Source: Pseudogulbenkiania sp.
GTDB lineage: Bacteria > Pseudomonadota > Gammaproteobacteria > Burkholderiales > Chromobacteriaceae
Length of the DNA: 58,784 bases
Direction: 5' to 3'
Assembly (NCBI GenBank): GCA_018260425.1
Contig: JAGLBD010000019.1
Coordinates: forward strand, 1 to 58,784
Shown here: positions 18,700 through 29,097 of the stretch, in pieces
How positions within the stretch are numbered: the first letter of the stretch is position 1
Layout of the letters: the number at the start of each line of letters is the position of its first letter
The notes under the pieces: model-generated
The model's input: the letters and a program-made list of their open reading frames with translations, nothing else
What the model was told of the DNA's origin: nothing
Databases searched by the model: none
Translations under genes and position numbers: made by a program

Positions 18700-19023
18700 A
18701 TGGCCCATGTTGTAACCGAAGCCTGTATCAAATGCAAATACACCGACTGCGTGGATGTCTGTCCGGTGGATTGTTTTCATGAAGGACCCAATTTTCTGGT
18801 CATCGACCCCGAGGAATGCATCGACTGTACCTTGTGCGTTGCCGAATGCCCGGTCAATGCCATTTATGCCGAAGAAGACCTGCCGGCGGATCAACACCGC
18901 TTTACCGAAATCAATGCCGAACTGGCGCCGAAATGGCCGGTCATCGTCATGAAAATCGATGCCCTTCCCGACCATGCCGAGTGGGCAGAGGTCAAGGACA
19001 AGCTGCACCTGCTGGAAAAGTGA
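18700..19023 (+). CDS. fdxA: 7Fe ferredoxin
   Basis: A 107-residue ferredoxin with two clusters: CIKCKYTDCVDVCPVDC and CIDCTLCVAECPVNAI. The spacing fits one [3Fe-4S] and one [4Fe-4S] cluster, as in the Azotobacter FdI/FdxA type, including the conserved acidic C-terminal extension. It is a soluble low-potential electron carrier; partner unknown from context. It converges on cheD with a 4-bp gap and no visible terminator. Confidence 0.95.
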   Translation: MAHVVTEACIKCKYTDCVDVCPVDCFHEGPNFLVIDPEECIDCTLCVAECPVNAIYAEEDLPADQHRFTEINAELAPKWPVIVMKIDALPDHAEWAEVKDKLHLLEK

Positions 19024-19027
19024 ACGG

Positions 19028-19624
19028 TCAGTCGAACAACTCGATATCGCCACCGGCATTGCCCAGTGGCTTGACCTGCTTCAGATAGCTGCTTTCTTCC
19101 TTGACGACATCCGGCAGGCGTTCGGACTTGAGTTTGCGAATCATCACCTTGCCGGTATCCGTGAAAAAGTACACCTTGCGGGCATGATTGCCCAACAAGT
19201 CTTCGGCCAGAACGGGAATGCGTTCATTGTCCAGATAGTCCAACACGAAGTTGCCGTTCTGCTCGCCGATATTCACCACTTTCATGCCATGCAGGACATT
19301 GCCCCCGCCAAATACCTTGGCTTCCAGCGCGTCGCGACGTGCCCCGAGCTTGAGCATGTCATTGATCAACTGCTCCATGGCAAACATGCCGAAACGGGTG
19401 ATTAGACCGCGGTCACCGACGGGGCTTCCTTCGGGTAGCATGAAATGATTCATGCCGGAAATGCCGTTGCGCCGGTCGCGCAGGCAGGCGGCGACGCAGG
19501 ACCCTAACACCGTCACCAAGAGCTGTGGCGTCTCCGTGGCGACAAACTGTCCCGGCAGCAACTTGATGGCCGGCAATTTGAACTGGGTGTCGAAGTAGGC
19601 AAAACCGGATGGAGCGGGCTCCAT
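19028..19624 (-). CDS. cheD: Chemoreceptor glutamine deamidase CheD
   Basis: A 198-residue CheD. The catalytic Cys and His are in VTVLGSCVAACLRD and GISGMNHFMLP, with the VFGGGNVLHGM segment. It deamidates receptor glutamines, preparing methylation sites for CheR and CheB. The ATG at 19624 overlaps the cheB stop (TGATG), so the two are translationally coupled. It is the last gene of the minus-strand chemosensory operon. Confidence 0.95.
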   Translation of the reverse strand: MEPAPSGFAYFDTQFKLPAIKLLPGQFVATETPQLLVTVLGSCVAACLRDRRNGISGMNHFMLPEGSPVGDRGLITRFGMFAMEQLINDMLKLGARRDALEAKVFGGGNVLHGMKVVNIGEQNGNFVLDYLDNERIPVLAEDLLGNHARKVYFFTDTGKVMIRKLKSERLPDVVKEESSYLKQVKPLGNAGGDIELFD

Positions 19625-20694
19625 CAACGTCCCCCGCCCTGCACGTGCTCGAGCACCCGCAAGGGCATGGCGTCCAGGGAGAGAACTTCGTCGACGCCAC
19701 CCGCCAGCAACGCTTCGCGGGGCATACCGTACACCACGGAACTGGCTTCGTCCTGCGCCACATTCCATGCCCCGGCATGCTTCATTGCCAGCATGCCGGC
19801 CGCACCATCCTTGCCCATTCCGGTCAAGATGACGCCGGTGGCATTGCGACCGACTTCACGGGCGGCCGACCGGAACAGCACATCCACGGCGGGACGGTGC
19901 CGGTTCACCGGCTCCCCCCGATCCAGCACGATGACGAATCCTCGCCCGGTAGGAAGAATGCGCATATGCGAATGCCCCGGGGCAAGATAGGCACAGCCCT
20001 TTTCCACCGGTTCGCCATCTTCTGCCTCCTTGACCTTGATGGCGCACAGGCTGTCCAGCCGCTTGGCAAACGACAGGGTAAAGTTTTCCGGCATGTGCTG
20101 TACCATCAGAATCGGCGGAAAATCTGCCGGCAAGGGCAAAAGAAACGCCTTGATGGCTTCCGTGCCACCGGTGGATGCCCCGACAAAAACAATGGCGCGC
20201 GGATCAAACGGGCGGTGCGTCTTCATCAAGGCCGGCGACGCAGGCGCCGAATGAGACAGGAATCGTTTTGGCTGTGCCACCCGGGCCTGTGCCGCAGCGC
20301 GAATTTTGTCGCGAATATCCTCGGCATACACATTCATGGAATTGGCGACATCACTGGTCGGCTTCGCCAGCACATCGACAGCCCCCAATTCCAGCGCCAT
20401 CAACGACGTCTCGGACCCTTGGCTGGTCAACGAAGAAATCATCACCACCGGTGTCGGACGGAGACGCATCAGCCGTTTCAGGAACTCCAGACCATCCATG
20501 CGCGGCATTTCCACGTCGAGGGTAATCACGTCCGGCGCCGTTTCACGAATTTTTTCCCTGGCAATGATCGGGTCCGAGGCCGTTGCCACCACTTCGATAT
20601 CCGGCGCCGCATTCAGCAGGCTGGTCAACAGGCTACGGATCAACGCCGAGTCGTCGACCACCACCACACGAATTTTTTGCGAGCTTGCGGTCAT
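19624..20694 (-). CDS. cheB: Chemotaxis response regulator methylesterase CheB
   Basis: A 356-residue protein with an N-terminal receiver domain ([10 protein letters not shown], phospho-Asp60 in [12 protein letters not shown]) and a C-terminal methylesterase with the Ser in [10 protein letters not shown], the His in MVQHMP and the Asp in [10 protein letters not shown]. It removes methyl groups from receptors and deamidates glutamines when phosphorylated by CheA. It is flanked by cheR and cheD, the complete adaptation set. Confidence 0.97.
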   Translation of the reverse strand: MTASSQKIRVVVVDDSALIRSLLTSLLNAAPDIEVVATASDPIIAREKIRETAPDVITLDVEMPRMDGLEFLKRLMRLRPTPVVMISSLTSQGSETSLMALELGAVDVLAKPTSDVANSMNVYAEDIRDKIRAAAQARVAQPKRFLSHSAPASPALMKTHRPFDPRAIVFVGASTGGTEAIKAFLLPLPADFPPILMVQHMPENFTLSFAKRLDSLCAIKVKEAEDGEPVEKGCAYLAPGHSHMRILPTGRGFVIVLDRGEPVNRHRPAVDVLFRSAAREVGRNATGVILTGMGKDGAAGMLAMKHAGAWNVAQDEASSVVYGMPREALLAGGVDEVLSLDAMPLRVLEHVQGGGR

Positions 20695-20709
20695 GACCTG
20701 AGGCTCCTG

Positions 20710-21558
20710 TCAGTAAGACTTGCCCAGCCGGTAGCTGGTGCGACCGCTCGGGACAAGACGATCGGTCAGATACTGAATGTTTTCTGAATGGCCAAGAAAC
20801 AATTTCGCAGACGGGGTCATCAGCGCCGCCAAGCGCTCGATCAAACGCGCCTGGGTCGGTTTATCGAAGTAGATCATCACGTTGCGGCAGAAAATGGCAT
20901 CGAACATGCCCAGTTCCGGCCAGCTATCCGCGGAAAGATTCAACTGAAAGAAGCGTAAGGACTCGCGGAGCTCCTTGCGTACCCGCACTTTGCCTTCGTT
21001 GGCGCCGCATCCCTTCAGGAAAAAGCGTTCGACCCGCGTCCGGCTCATTTTGGCCAAACGCTCAGCCGGATAAATGCCGCTGGCGGCGATCTGCAGCACC
21101 TGGGTATCAATATCCGAGGCAAGAATCTCGACCTTGCCGCCACGGGTGCGGATCTGTTCGGCCAGCGTAATGGCGATCGAATAAGGCTCTTCACCGGTGG
21201 ATGACGCGGCACACCATACCCGGAATGGCGCACCGGGGTCCGCCGCCGTGAACAAGGCGGCCAGTTCATCGAAATGATGCGCCTCACGAAAAAACGACGT
21301 GAGGTTAGTCGTCAGGGCATTGATGAAATCCTGCCACTCCGGATGCGCGGGATCCGCTTGCAACAGATCAAGGTAATCGCCGAACCCGGACAGCCCCAGC
21401 TTGCGCAAACGACGCGCCAGCCGGGCATAGGCCATGTCGGCCTTGCTCTCGTTCAAAGCAATGCCGGCATAGTCATAGACCAAGGTACGGATCCGCCTGA
21501 AGTCTGCCGAGGTAAAACGTAAATCCCGGGCCAGCGGATCGATGTCCACTGTCGCCAT
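20710..21558 (-). CDS. cheR: Chemotaxis protein methyltransferase CheR
   Basis: A 282-residue SAM-dependent methyltransferase that methylates receptor glutamates. Landmarks are TTNLTSFFREAHHF, VWCAASSTGEEPYS, ILASDIDTQVL and IFCRNVMIYFDKPTQ. The beta-subdomain between these can bind a receptor C-terminal pentapeptide, and two neighbouring receptors end in such a peptide. The chosen ATG is 2 bp after the upstream receptor stop; an ATG at 21576 overlapping that receptor would add six residues. Confidence 0.95.
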   Translation of the reverse strand: MATVDIDPLARDLRFTSADFRRIRTLVYDYAGIALNESKADMAYARLARRLRKLGLSGFGDYLDLLQADPAHPEWQDFINALTTNLTSFFREAHHFDELAALFTAADPGAPFRVWCAASSTGEEPYSIAITLAEQIRTRGGKVEILASDIDTQVLQIAASGIYPAERLAKMSRTRVERFFLKGCGANEGKVRVRKELRESLRFFQLNLSADSWPELGMFDAIFCRNVMIYFDKPTQARLIERLAALMTPSAKLFLGHSENIQYLTDRLVPSGRTSYRLGKSY

Positions 21559-21560
21559 AC

Positions 21561-23888
21561 TCAAAATTCTTCCCATTCACCGTCGTCGTTACCCGCCGCG
21601 GTGACACTCTTGACCTTGGCCGGTGCCTGCGGAACTGGCCGGGCAGGCGGTACCGTTGCCATCACCGGCTTGGGCAATGACGGCGAATGCAAACTACGCG
21701 AACCGCCCGCATCCAGTTTGAAGATCGACACCGCATGCGACAGGGTCTGCGACTGCTCCTCCAACGACTCGGCCGCTGCTGCGGCTTCTTCCACCAGCGC
21801 CGCGTTCTTCTGGGTGTTTTCGTCCATCTGTGTTACCGCCAGATTCACCTGCTCGATGCCGGTGCTCTGTTCGATCGAGGCCGCCGAAATCTCGCTCATG
21901 ATGTCCGCAACCCGCGTCACCGAACTGACGATCTCCTGCATGGTCTTGCCCGCTTCGTCCACCAATCGCGAACCCGACTCCACCTTGTCCACCGAGTTGC
22001 CGATCAGGTCCTTGATCTCTTTCGCCGCGCCGGCCGAGCGTTGCGCCAGATTGCGCACCTCGCTCGCCACCACCGCGAAGCCCCGACCCTGCTCTCCGGC
22101 CCGCGCGGCTTCCACCGCGGCATTCAACGCCAGAATATTGGTCTGGAAGGCAATGCCGTCGATCACACTGATGATGTCGACAATTTTGCGCGAGCTATCG
22201 TTGATTTCACTCATCGTCGACACCACCTGCCCGACTACCGCTCCACCACGACCGGCGATCTCCGAGGCGCCATTGGCAAGACTATTGGCCTTCTTGGCAT
22301 TCTCGGCGTTCTGTTTCACCGTGCTGGTGATTTCCTCCATACTCGAAGCAGTTTCTTCCAGACTGGCGGCCTGTTGCTCGGTGCGACTCGACAGATTGCT
22401 GTTGCCCATGGCAATTTCCCGCGCCGCCGTGGTGATCGAATCGGTGGCCACCTTGATCTCCCCGACAATTTCCCGCAGCCTCTCCACCGTGGCATTGGTG
22501 TCGTTCTTCAAGGTGCCGAACAAGCCCTGGTAATCACTGTGGATGGTGCGGGTCAAATCACCCTGCGCCATCGCCCCCAGCACCGAGGCAATGTCGTTGA
22601 GACCGCGCCCGGTCACATCCAGCAGATCATTGACCCCTTCGGACAGACTATGGAAAAAGCCGGTTTTTCCTTCCAGCACGATGCGTCGTTCGAAATCACC
22701 TTTCGAGGCAGCACCGACAATCGCACTGACTTCCTCCTCGACCTGCACTTCCGCCGTACGGTCCTGCCACTCCACCGCGGTTCCCAACCGTTCGCCGCTG
22801 CGACTGAATACCGGGGTTGCCACCAACAGGAAGGTTCTCCCCCCGACCTTGATCTCGGTACGGTGCGTGCCGCGCAAATTGGCCAGCAGGTCACGCTGGT
22901 GGGCCGGGTTGCGGTGGAAGATATCCATATTGGCACCTTGCACGGTGCGGGCATCGAACTGCGGCAGGGCACGGCGCAAGTCCGCTTCGGCTTTCAGCAA
23001 CATGTCCATGACGCTGCGGTTGGTGTAGATGATGTTGCGTTCGTTGTCGGCGATCATCACGCTGGTGCTGACATTGTCCAGTGCGATGCGCACCCGGATA
23101 TTCTCGATGGCTTTGTCGGCCGCGCGACGAATGTGGTAGAACAAACTACTGGTATCGCCCGGCTTCACCGTCAGGGTCGAGGTCACCTCCCCGGAGGCCA
23201 GTTGTTCCATCAACACCACCGCCTCGGCGGGTTCACCACCGATCTGCCGCAGCAAGGCGCGGGTAATCCAGGCCCCGGCCAGCAAACCGGCCAGCACCGA
23301 AAACCCCAGCATTCCATAGAGCATCCGGGTTGACTGGAGGGCATCCGCCAGCGTGGTACTGGCCAGCAACTGCGACTGTTTCTGCTCGTAGGCGGACAAC
23401 TTGTCCAGATCATCGATCACCTTGAGCTGAGCGGGACGCAGGTCACTGAGCAAGAACTGCCGGGCTTCCTCCCGCTTGCCTTCGTTGTACAGCACCATGA
23501 ACTGCAACGCTTTCTGATGATGCACCTCGTCGCTTTGAAAAAAGGCAGACTGCAAAGCGGTGCTCTGCTCGTCGCCTTTGACATCCAGCAGAATCTTGCG
23601 CAAGTCGGCGATGGTGCCCCAGCCCTTGTCGATCTGGGACTTGACGCTGGCGAGTTCGGCCGGTCGGTCATCCAGCAATAGTTGCCGCGTACCGCGTCCA
23701 ATCAGGTTGAGCGTGTCGCCGATATCATTGGCGGCATTGGTCCGTGGCACATGCACATCCGAGGTTTCCCGGATGCCTTGCACCAAAGAACCGATCTCGG
23801 CGATGGCCATGCCCAAACCGGTGGCTATCACCACCAATAGCACGCCGAACCCCAGTGTCAAACGACTTCGTACTGTCAAGGCAGTCAT
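21561..23888 (-). CDS. Methyl-accepting chemotaxis protein, PAS-containing (receptor A)
   Basis: A 775-residue receptor. TM1 spans about 10-30, a periplasmic four-helix-bundle-like sensor about 31-188, TM2 189-210, then HAMP (to about 265), a cytoplasmic PAS domain (270-380, [15 protein letters not shown]), a second HAMP-like unit and the signalling domain with the tip [24 protein letters not shown]. It ends in GEWEEF, matching the xWxxF pentapeptide that tethers CheR and CheB. Its signalling domain is virtually identical in protein sequence to those of the next two receptors, while the sensor differs. It is immediately upstream of cheR. Confidence 0.95.
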   Translation of the reverse strand: MTALTVRSRLTLGFGVLLVVIATGLGMAIAEIGSLVQGIRETSDVHVPRTNAANDIGDTLNLIGRGTRQLLLDDRPAELASVKSQIDKGWGTIADLRKILLDVKGDEQSTALQSAFFQSDEVHHQKALQFMVLYNEGKREEARQFLLSDLRPAQLKVIDDLDKLSAYEQKQSQLLASTTLADALQSTRMLYGMLGFSVLAGLLAGAWITRALLRQIGGEPAEAVVLMEQLASGEVTSTLTVKPGDTSSLFYHIRRAADKAIENIRVRIALDNVSTSVMIADNERNIIYTNRSVMDMLLKAEADLRRALPQFDARTVQGANMDIFHRNPAHQRDLLANLRGTHRTEIKVGGRTFLLVATPVFSRSGERLGTAVEWQDRTAEVQVEEEVSAIVGAASKGDFERRIVLEGKTGFFHSLSEGVNDLLDVTGRGLNDIASVLGAMAQGDLTRTIHSDYQGLFGTLKNDTNATVERLREIVGEIKVATDSITTAAREIAMGNSNLSSRTEQQAASLEETASSMEEITSTVKQNAENAKKANSLANGASEIAGRGGAVVGQVVSTMSEINDSSRKIVDIISVIDGIAFQTNILALNAAVEAARAGEQGRGFAVVASEVRNLAQRSAGAAKEIKDLIGNSVDKVESGSRLVDEAGKTMQEIVSSVTRVADIMSEISAASIEQSTGIEQVNLAVTQMDENTQKNAALVEEAAAAAESLEEQSQTLSHAVSIFKLDAGGSRSLHSPSLPKPVMATVPPARPVPQAPAKVKSVTAAGNDDGEWEEF
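21784..22079. repeat. 296-bp tract identical to 26437-26732 (receptor A and C)
   Basis: By reading the two receptor genes side by side, these 296 bases match without a mismatch, while the flanks carry synonymous differences. This stretch encodes part of the signalling domain. An overlapping 148-bp tract (21979-22126) is instead shared perfectly with receptor B. Confidence 0.85.
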
Positions 23889-23963
23889 GATGATTCCCCT
23901 TTCAATCTCCAGGGATTGAGGAAGTGGTTCAGTGAGTAGGCAAACACGCTGTCCGGCATTTCG

Positions 23964-26186
23964 TCACACGGCTCTCCTGGCTGGCCCATGGCTGACATGC
24001 TGCCCCACCAGCCGGAACACCGACACGGCACGCGACAGGGTCTGCGACTGCTCCTCCAGCGACTCGGCTGCTGCCGCGGCTTCTTCCACCAGCGCCGCGT
24101 TCTTCTGGGTGTTTTCGTCCATCTGCGTCACCGCCAGATTCACCTGTTCGATACCAGTGCTCTGTTCGATCGAGGCCGCCGAAATCTCGCTCATGATGTC
24201 CGCCACCCGCGTCACCGAGCTGACAATCTCCTGCATGGTCTTGCCCGCTTCGTCCACCAGCCGCGAACCCGATTCCACCTTGTCCACCGAGTTGCCGATC
24301 AGGTCCTTGATCTCTTTCGCCGCGCCGGCCGAGCGTTGCGCCAGATTGCGCACCTCGCTCGCCACCACCGCGAAGCCCCGACCCTGCTCTCCGGCCCGCG
24401 CGGCTTCCACCGCGGCATTCAGCGCCAGAATATTGGTCTGGAAGGCAATGCCGTCGATTACGCTGATGATGTCGACAATCTTGCGCGAGCTGTCGTTGAT
24501 CTCGCTCATCGTCGACACCACCTGCCCGACCACCGCGCCACCGCGACCGGCGATCTCCGAAGCGCCATTGGCCAGACTGTTGGCTTTCTTGGCGTTCTCG
24601 GCATTCTGTTTCACCGTGCTGGTAATCTCTTCCATGCTCGAAGCGGTTTCTTCCAGACTGGCGGCCTGTTGCTCGGTGCGGCTCGACAGATTGCTGTTGC
24701 CCATGGCAATTTCCCGGGCCGCCGTGGTGATCGAGTCGGTGGAGAGCTTGATCTCCCCGACAATCTCCCGCAGCCGTTCCACCGTGGCATTGGTGTCGTT
24801 CTTCAAGGTGCCGAACAAGCCCTGATACTCACTGGTGATGGTACGGGTCAGATCGCCCTGCGCCATTGCCCCCAATACCGAAGCAATATCGTTCAGACCA
24901 CGCCCGGTCACCTCCATCAACTGGTTCATGCCCTCCGCCAGTGTTTTGAAGAATCCCGCTTTGTCCTGTTGGTCGATGCGTTTGGCGAAGTCACCGTGCA
25001 CGGCGGCCTGCACCAGCTCATTGACCTCATTCTCCGCATGCACTTCTGCCGTCCGGTCCTGCCACTCCACGACCGAACCCAGCCGCTCTCCTCGCGGGTT
25101 GAACACCGGGCTGGCCGACAAGGCAAAAATACGTCCCCCCAGCGAAATTTCTGCACGATGCGTCCCGCGCAAATTGGCCAGCAGGTCGCGCTGGTGCGCC
25201 GGGTTGCGGTGGAAGATATCCATATTGGCGCCTTGCACGGTACGGACATCAAATTGCGGCAGGGCGCGGCGCAGATCCGCCTCGGCCTGTTGCAACAGGC
25301 TCATGACGCTACGGTTGGTGTAGATGATGTTGCGTTCGTTGTCGGCGATCATCACGCTGGTGCTGACATTGTCCAGTGCGATGCGGATCCGGATGTTCTC
25401 GACGGCTTTGTCGGCCGCACGGCGAATGTGATAGAACAGACTATGGGTATCGCCCTTCTTCACCGTCAGGGTCGAGGTCACCTCGCCGGTCGCCAGTTGT
25501 TCCATCAACTTGACTGCCTCATCCGGCTCGCCCCCCAACTGACGCATCAACGAGCGGGTGATCCACCACGCCGCGAGTGAGCCGATCACGATCGACACCA
25601 GCAGGATCAGCGTCAGAAAATTAACCGCCGCCTGGGTACCCTCCATGGTCATCTTGGCATGCCATTGCGCTTGTTTTTGTTCGTAATGGGCAATATCGGT
25701 CATCAAGGTAATGAGCTTGGACTGCACCGGGCGCATGGAGTCCAGCAAAAAGCTCTTGGCCTCATCGCGTTTGCCCGCCTTGACCAGTTCCAGAAAATGC
25801 GCCGAAAGCCCCTCATGGGAACGATTCAGGGTGTCCCATTCCTTCTGCCACCCGAGATCAGCCTCTTCAGCCGGGATGCCCAACAATCGTTGACGATGTT
25901 TTTCGATGTCGGCCAGTCCCGATGCAATCTTGCCGAGAATATCCGCCTGATCGCCGGGACGATCATCGACCAACAGCAAACGGTGATTGCGCGACACCAG
26001 ATTGAGATTGTCGAGAATGTTGTTGGCCGCATCGGCGCGCGGCACATGCACTGTCGCCAGGTCCGTGACACTTTCGGTCAAACCAGAAATTTCATTGCGT
26101 GCCGCCAACATCCCGATGGCGATCACCGCCAGCAGGATGCCGAACCCGAGCATCAGGCGATACCGGACTTTCATTCCAGCCACCAT
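23964..26186 (-). CDS. Methyl-accepting chemotaxis protein, PAS-containing (receptor B)
   Basis: A 740-residue receptor with the same layout as its two neighbours: TM1 near 11-31, a periplasmic helical sensor, TM2 near 190-212, HAMP, PAS, second HAMP and an almost identical signalling domain. The tail after SVFRLV is short and ends [11 protein letters not shown]; it lacks the EWExF pentapeptide present in receptors A and C. It would therefore depend on the tethered enzymes of other receptors for methylation. It is preceded by receptor C with a 27-bp gap. Confidence 0.95.
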   Translation of the reverse strand: MVAGMKVRYRLMLGFGILLAVIAIGMLAARNEISGLTESVTDLATVHVPRADAANNILDNLNLVSRNHRLLLVDDRPGDQADILGKIASGLADIEKHRQRLLGIPAEEADLGWQKEWDTLNRSHEGLSAHFLELVKAGKRDEAKSFLLDSMRPVQSKLITLMTDIAHYEQKQAQWHAKMTMEGTQAAVNFLTLILLVSIVIGSLAAWWITRSLMRQLGGEPDEAVKLMEQLATGEVTSTLTVKKGDTHSLFYHIRRAADKAVENIRIRIALDNVSTSVMIADNERNIIYTNRSVMSLLQQAEADLRRALPQFDVRTVQGANMDIFHRNPAHQRDLLANLRGTHRAEISLGGRIFALSASPVFNPRGERLGSVVEWQDRTAEVHAENEVNELVQAAVHGDFAKRIDQQDKAGFFKTLAEGMNQLMEVTGRGLNDIASVLGAMAQGDLTRTITSEYQGLFGTLKNDTNATVERLREIVGEIKLSTDSITTAAREIAMGNSNLSSRTEQQAASLEETASSMEEITSTVKQNAENAKKANSLANGASEIAGRGGAVVGQVVSTMSEINDSSRKIVDIISVIDGIAFQTNILALNAAVEAARAGEQGRGFAVVASEVRNLAQRSAGAAKEIKDLIGNSVDKVESGSRLVDEAGKTMQEIVSSVTRVADIMSEISAASIEQSTGIEQVNLAVTQMDENTQKNAALVEEAAAAAESLEEQSQTLSRAVSVFRLVGQHVSHGPARRAV
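24274..24421. repeat. 148-bp tract identical to 21979-22126 (receptor A and B)
   Basis: These 148 bases of the receptor B signalling region match receptor A without mismatch and are bounded by synonymous differences on both sides, a sign of local gene conversion. Confidence 0.8.
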
Positions 26187-26213
26187 GACTCATCCCTCTA
26201 AAAAAACAGCGAC

Positions 26214-28541
26214 TCAGAACGCCTCCCACTCGCCTTCATCCGTCGAGGAGGGCGAGATACTCTTGGCCGGCCCCTTTGCCCGGGCCGGCGCGATAGCCAC
26301 GGGACGCAAGGACGGCATGCCGCTACGCGGTAGCGCAACGGGTTTCTTGCCGTGCCCCGCAGTGTCCAGTTTGAACACCGACACCGCATGCGACAGGGTC
26401 TGCGACTGCTCCTCCAGCGACTCGGCTGCCGCCGCCGCTTCTTCCACCAGCGCCGCGTTCTTCTGGGTGTTTTCGTCCATCTGTGTTACCGCCAGATTCA
26501 CCTGCTCGATGCCGGTGCTCTGTTCGATCGAGGCCGCCGAAATCTCGCTCATGATGTCCGCAACCCGCGTCACCGAACTGACGATCTCCTGCATGGTCTT
26601 GCCCGCTTCGTCCACCAATCGCGAACCCGACTCCACCTTGTCCACCGAGTTGCCGATCAGGTCCTTGATCTCTTTCGCCGCGCCGGCCGAGCGTTGCGCC
26701 AGATTGCGCACCTCGCTCGCCACCACCGCGAAACCCCGCCCCTGCTCTCCGGCCCGCGCGGCTTCCACCGCCGCATTCAGCGCCAGAATATTGGTCTGGA
26801 ACGCAATGCCGTCGATCACGCTGATGATGTCGACGATCTTGCGCGAGCTGTCGTTGATTTCGCTCATCGTCGACACCACCTGCCCGACCACCGCGCCACC
26901 ACGACCGGCGATCTCCGAGGCGCCATTGGCCAGACTGTTGGCCTTCTTGGCATTCTCGGCGTTCTGTTTCACCGTACTGGTGATCTCTTCCATGCTCGAG
27001 GCGGTTTCTTCCAGACTGGCCGCCTGTTGCTCGGTACGGCTCGACAGATTGCTGTTGCCCATGGCGATTTCGCGGGCCGCCGTAGTAATTGAGTCGGTGG
27101 CCACCTTGATCTCCCCGACAATCTCCCGCAGCCGTTCCACCGTGGCATTGGTGTCGTGCTTCAAGGTACCGAACAAGCCCTGATAATCACTGCTGATGGT
27201 GCGGGTCAGATCGCCCTGCGCCATCGCCCCCAGCACCGAGGCAATGTCGTTGAGACCGCGTCCGGTCACCTCCAGCAACTGGTTCATGCTTTCAGACAGT
27301 GTCTTGAAGAAACCGATCTTGCCGTCCATCGAGATACGCATGGCGAAATCGCCTTGCACCGCGGCCTGAACAATGGCGCTGACTTCCTCTTCGACCTGCA
27401 CCTCGTCGGTCCGGTCCAGCCACTCGACCACCGAGCCAAGACGCTCACCGGCCCGATTAAACACCGGGCTGGCAGCCAGAGCGAACGTCCGCGTCCCCAC
27501 CTTGATCTCGGCCCGGTGCGTGCCGCGCAAATTGGCCAGCAGGTCACGCTGGTGCGCCGGATTGCGGTGGAAGATATCCATATTGGCCGTTTGCACGGTG
27601 CGGATATCGAACTGCGGCAGCGCACGGCGTAGATCGGCCTCGGCCTTTTGCAGCATGCTCATCACGCTACGGTTGGTGTAAATGATGTTGCGTTCGTTGT
27701 CGGCGATCATCACGCTGGTGCTGACATTGTCCAGTGCGATGCGCACCCGGATGTTCTCTATGGCTTTGTCGGCCGCACGGTGAATATGGTAGAACAGGCT
27801 GCTGGTATCGCCCTTCTTCACCGTCAGGGTCGAGGTCACCTCGCCGGAGGCCAGTTGCTCCATCAATTTGACCGCCTCATCCGGCTCCCCCCCCAATTGA
27901 CGCATCAACGACCGGGTGATCAGCACACCGGCGGCGCAGGCAAGGACAATGGAAACGGCCAACATACCGTAGAGAAAATGGCTGGCGGCAACACTCTGCG
28001 CCAGAGTGGCATCGGCAATTTCCTGCGACTTGCGCTCCTCATAGTCCACCAGTTTTTCAATGTCGCTAATCAACGCCTGCTGGGCCGGACGCAGTTCCAC
28101 CAGCAGGAAGACCCGTGCCTCATCTTTCTTGCCGGCATTGAACAAGGTCATGAATTGCGCCAGTTTTTGTCGGTGCGTGACCTCTGTCTGAAACAGGGCT
28201 TCCTGCAACATCGCGCTATCTTTACCGCCGTCGATCCCCTGCAAGGTCTTGCGGCCGCTATCCACGTTGTTTTGAGCTTCAACCATGCGCTCCTTGATGC
28301 CGGCCAATTCGTTCGGACGATCATCGATCAATAGCTGGCGCATGCCCCGGCCAATCAGATTGACGTTGTCGATGATCTTGTTGGCCGCCTTGGCGCGCGG
28401 TACATGGATGGTGGACGTTTCACGTACGCCATTGCCAAGATCGCTCAACTCGTGGACACCGGATCCCATGCCGACACCGATGACCACCAGAAGAATGCCG
28501 AACCCCAAGGTCAGGCGGTGTTTGACTTTCATGCTGGCCAT
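26214..28541 (-). CDS. Methyl-accepting chemotaxis protein, PAS-containing (receptor C)
   Basis: A 775-residue receptor: TM1 about 10-30, helical periplasmic sensor, TM2 near 190-212, HAMP, PAS ([15 protein letters not shown]), second HAMP and the shared signalling domain. It ends in GEWEAF, a CheR/CheB tethering pentapeptide. The periplasmic domain is clearly different from A and B, implying a different ligand. It lies 18 bp after cheW. Confidence 0.95.
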   Translation of the reverse strand: MASMKVKHRLTLGFGILLVVIGVGMGSGVHELSDLGNGVRETSTIHVPRAKAANKIIDNVNLIGRGMRQLLIDDRPNELAGIKERMVEAQNNVDSGRKTLQGIDGGKDSAMLQEALFQTEVTHRQKLAQFMTLFNAGKKDEARVFLLVELRPAQQALISDIEKLVDYEERKSQEIADATLAQSVAASHFLYGMLAVSIVLACAAGVLITRSLMRQLGGEPDEAVKLMEQLASGEVTSTLTVKKGDTSSLFYHIHRAADKAIENIRVRIALDNVSTSVMIADNERNIIYTNRSVMSMLQKAEADLRRALPQFDIRTVQTANMDIFHRNPAHQRDLLANLRGTHRAEIKVGTRTFALAASPVFNRAGERLGSVVEWLDRTDEVQVEEEVSAIVQAAVQGDFAMRISMDGKIGFFKTLSESMNQLLEVTGRGLNDIASVLGAMAQGDLTRTISSDYQGLFGTLKHDTNATVERLREIVGEIKVATDSITTAAREIAMGNSNLSSRTEQQAASLEETASSMEEITSTVKQNAENAKKANSLANGASEIAGRGGAVVGQVVSTMSEINDSSRKIVDIISVIDGIAFQTNILALNAAVEAARAGEQGRGFAVVASEVRNLAQRSAGAAKEIKDLIGNSVDKVESGSRLVDEAGKTMQEIVSSVTRVADIMSEISAASIEQSTGIEQVNLAVTQMDENTQKNAALVEEAAAAAESLEEQSQTLSHAVSVFKLDTAGHGKKPVALPRSGMPSLRPVAIAPARAKGPAKSISPSSTDEGEWEAF
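26437..26732. repeat. 296-bp tract identical to 21784-22079 (receptor C and A)
   Basis: Partner copy of the perfect 296-bp match in receptor A. The first difference after it is a synonymous change at the next base. Confidence 0.85.
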
Positions 28542-28559
28542 AGTGTCTCCCTGGCGTCG

Positions 28560-29084
28560 TTATTGGCTGCTTTGCGAGCGGGCGGCTTCATCGACCAGGC
28601 TCATCTCTTCGCTACTCATGAGCCGTTCGATATCCATGACGATCACCATGCGTTCTCCCATGGCGCCCAAGCCCTGGATATAGGCAGTATCGACAGCGGC
28701 ACCGAACTCCGGAGGGGGCCGTATCGAGTCGGCGGGGAGTTCGACTACATCCGAGACGCCGTCCACCACCATGCCGACGGTCCGATCGAGAATATTGAGA
28801 ATGATCACCACGGTGAACGGATCATAAGTGGCCTCCGCCAGGGCAAACTTGAGGCGCATATCGACAATCGGCACGATACTGCCGCGCAAATTGATCACCC
28901 CCTTGATGAAGGCCGGCGCACGGGCAATCCGGGTCACCGACTCGTAGCCGCGGATCTCCTGTACCTTGAGGATGTCGATGCCGTACTCCTCGCGCCCGAG
29001 GGTAAACACCAGAAACTCGCGGGCCACGACACGAGCGGAGCCCTTCACGGTGGTATCGGTCATTGCGGTATCGGTCATTGTCAT
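28560..29084 (-). CDS. cheW: Chemotaxis coupling protein CheW
   Basis: A 174-residue CheW that bridges receptors and CheA. Landmarks are [35 protein letters not shown] and [10 protein letters not shown]. The ATG at 29084 with AGGGAG upstream was chosen. The first codons contain a tandem 12-bp repeat (ATGACCGATACC twice), giving the N-terminus [12 protein letters not shown] and three possible in-frame ATG starts. It is the only stand-alone CheW in the window; the plus-strand system has two CheV instead. Confidence 0.96.
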   Translation of the reverse strand: MTMTDTAMTDTTVKGSARVVAREFLVFTLGREEYGIDILKVQEIRGYESVTRIARAPAFIKGVINLRGSIVPIVDMRLKFALAEATYDPFTVVIILNILDRTVGMVVDGVSDVVELPADSIRPPPEFGAAVDTAYIQGLGAMGERMVIVMDIERLMSSEEMSLVDEAARSQSSQ

Positions 29085-29097
29085 GCTCGACTCCCTG

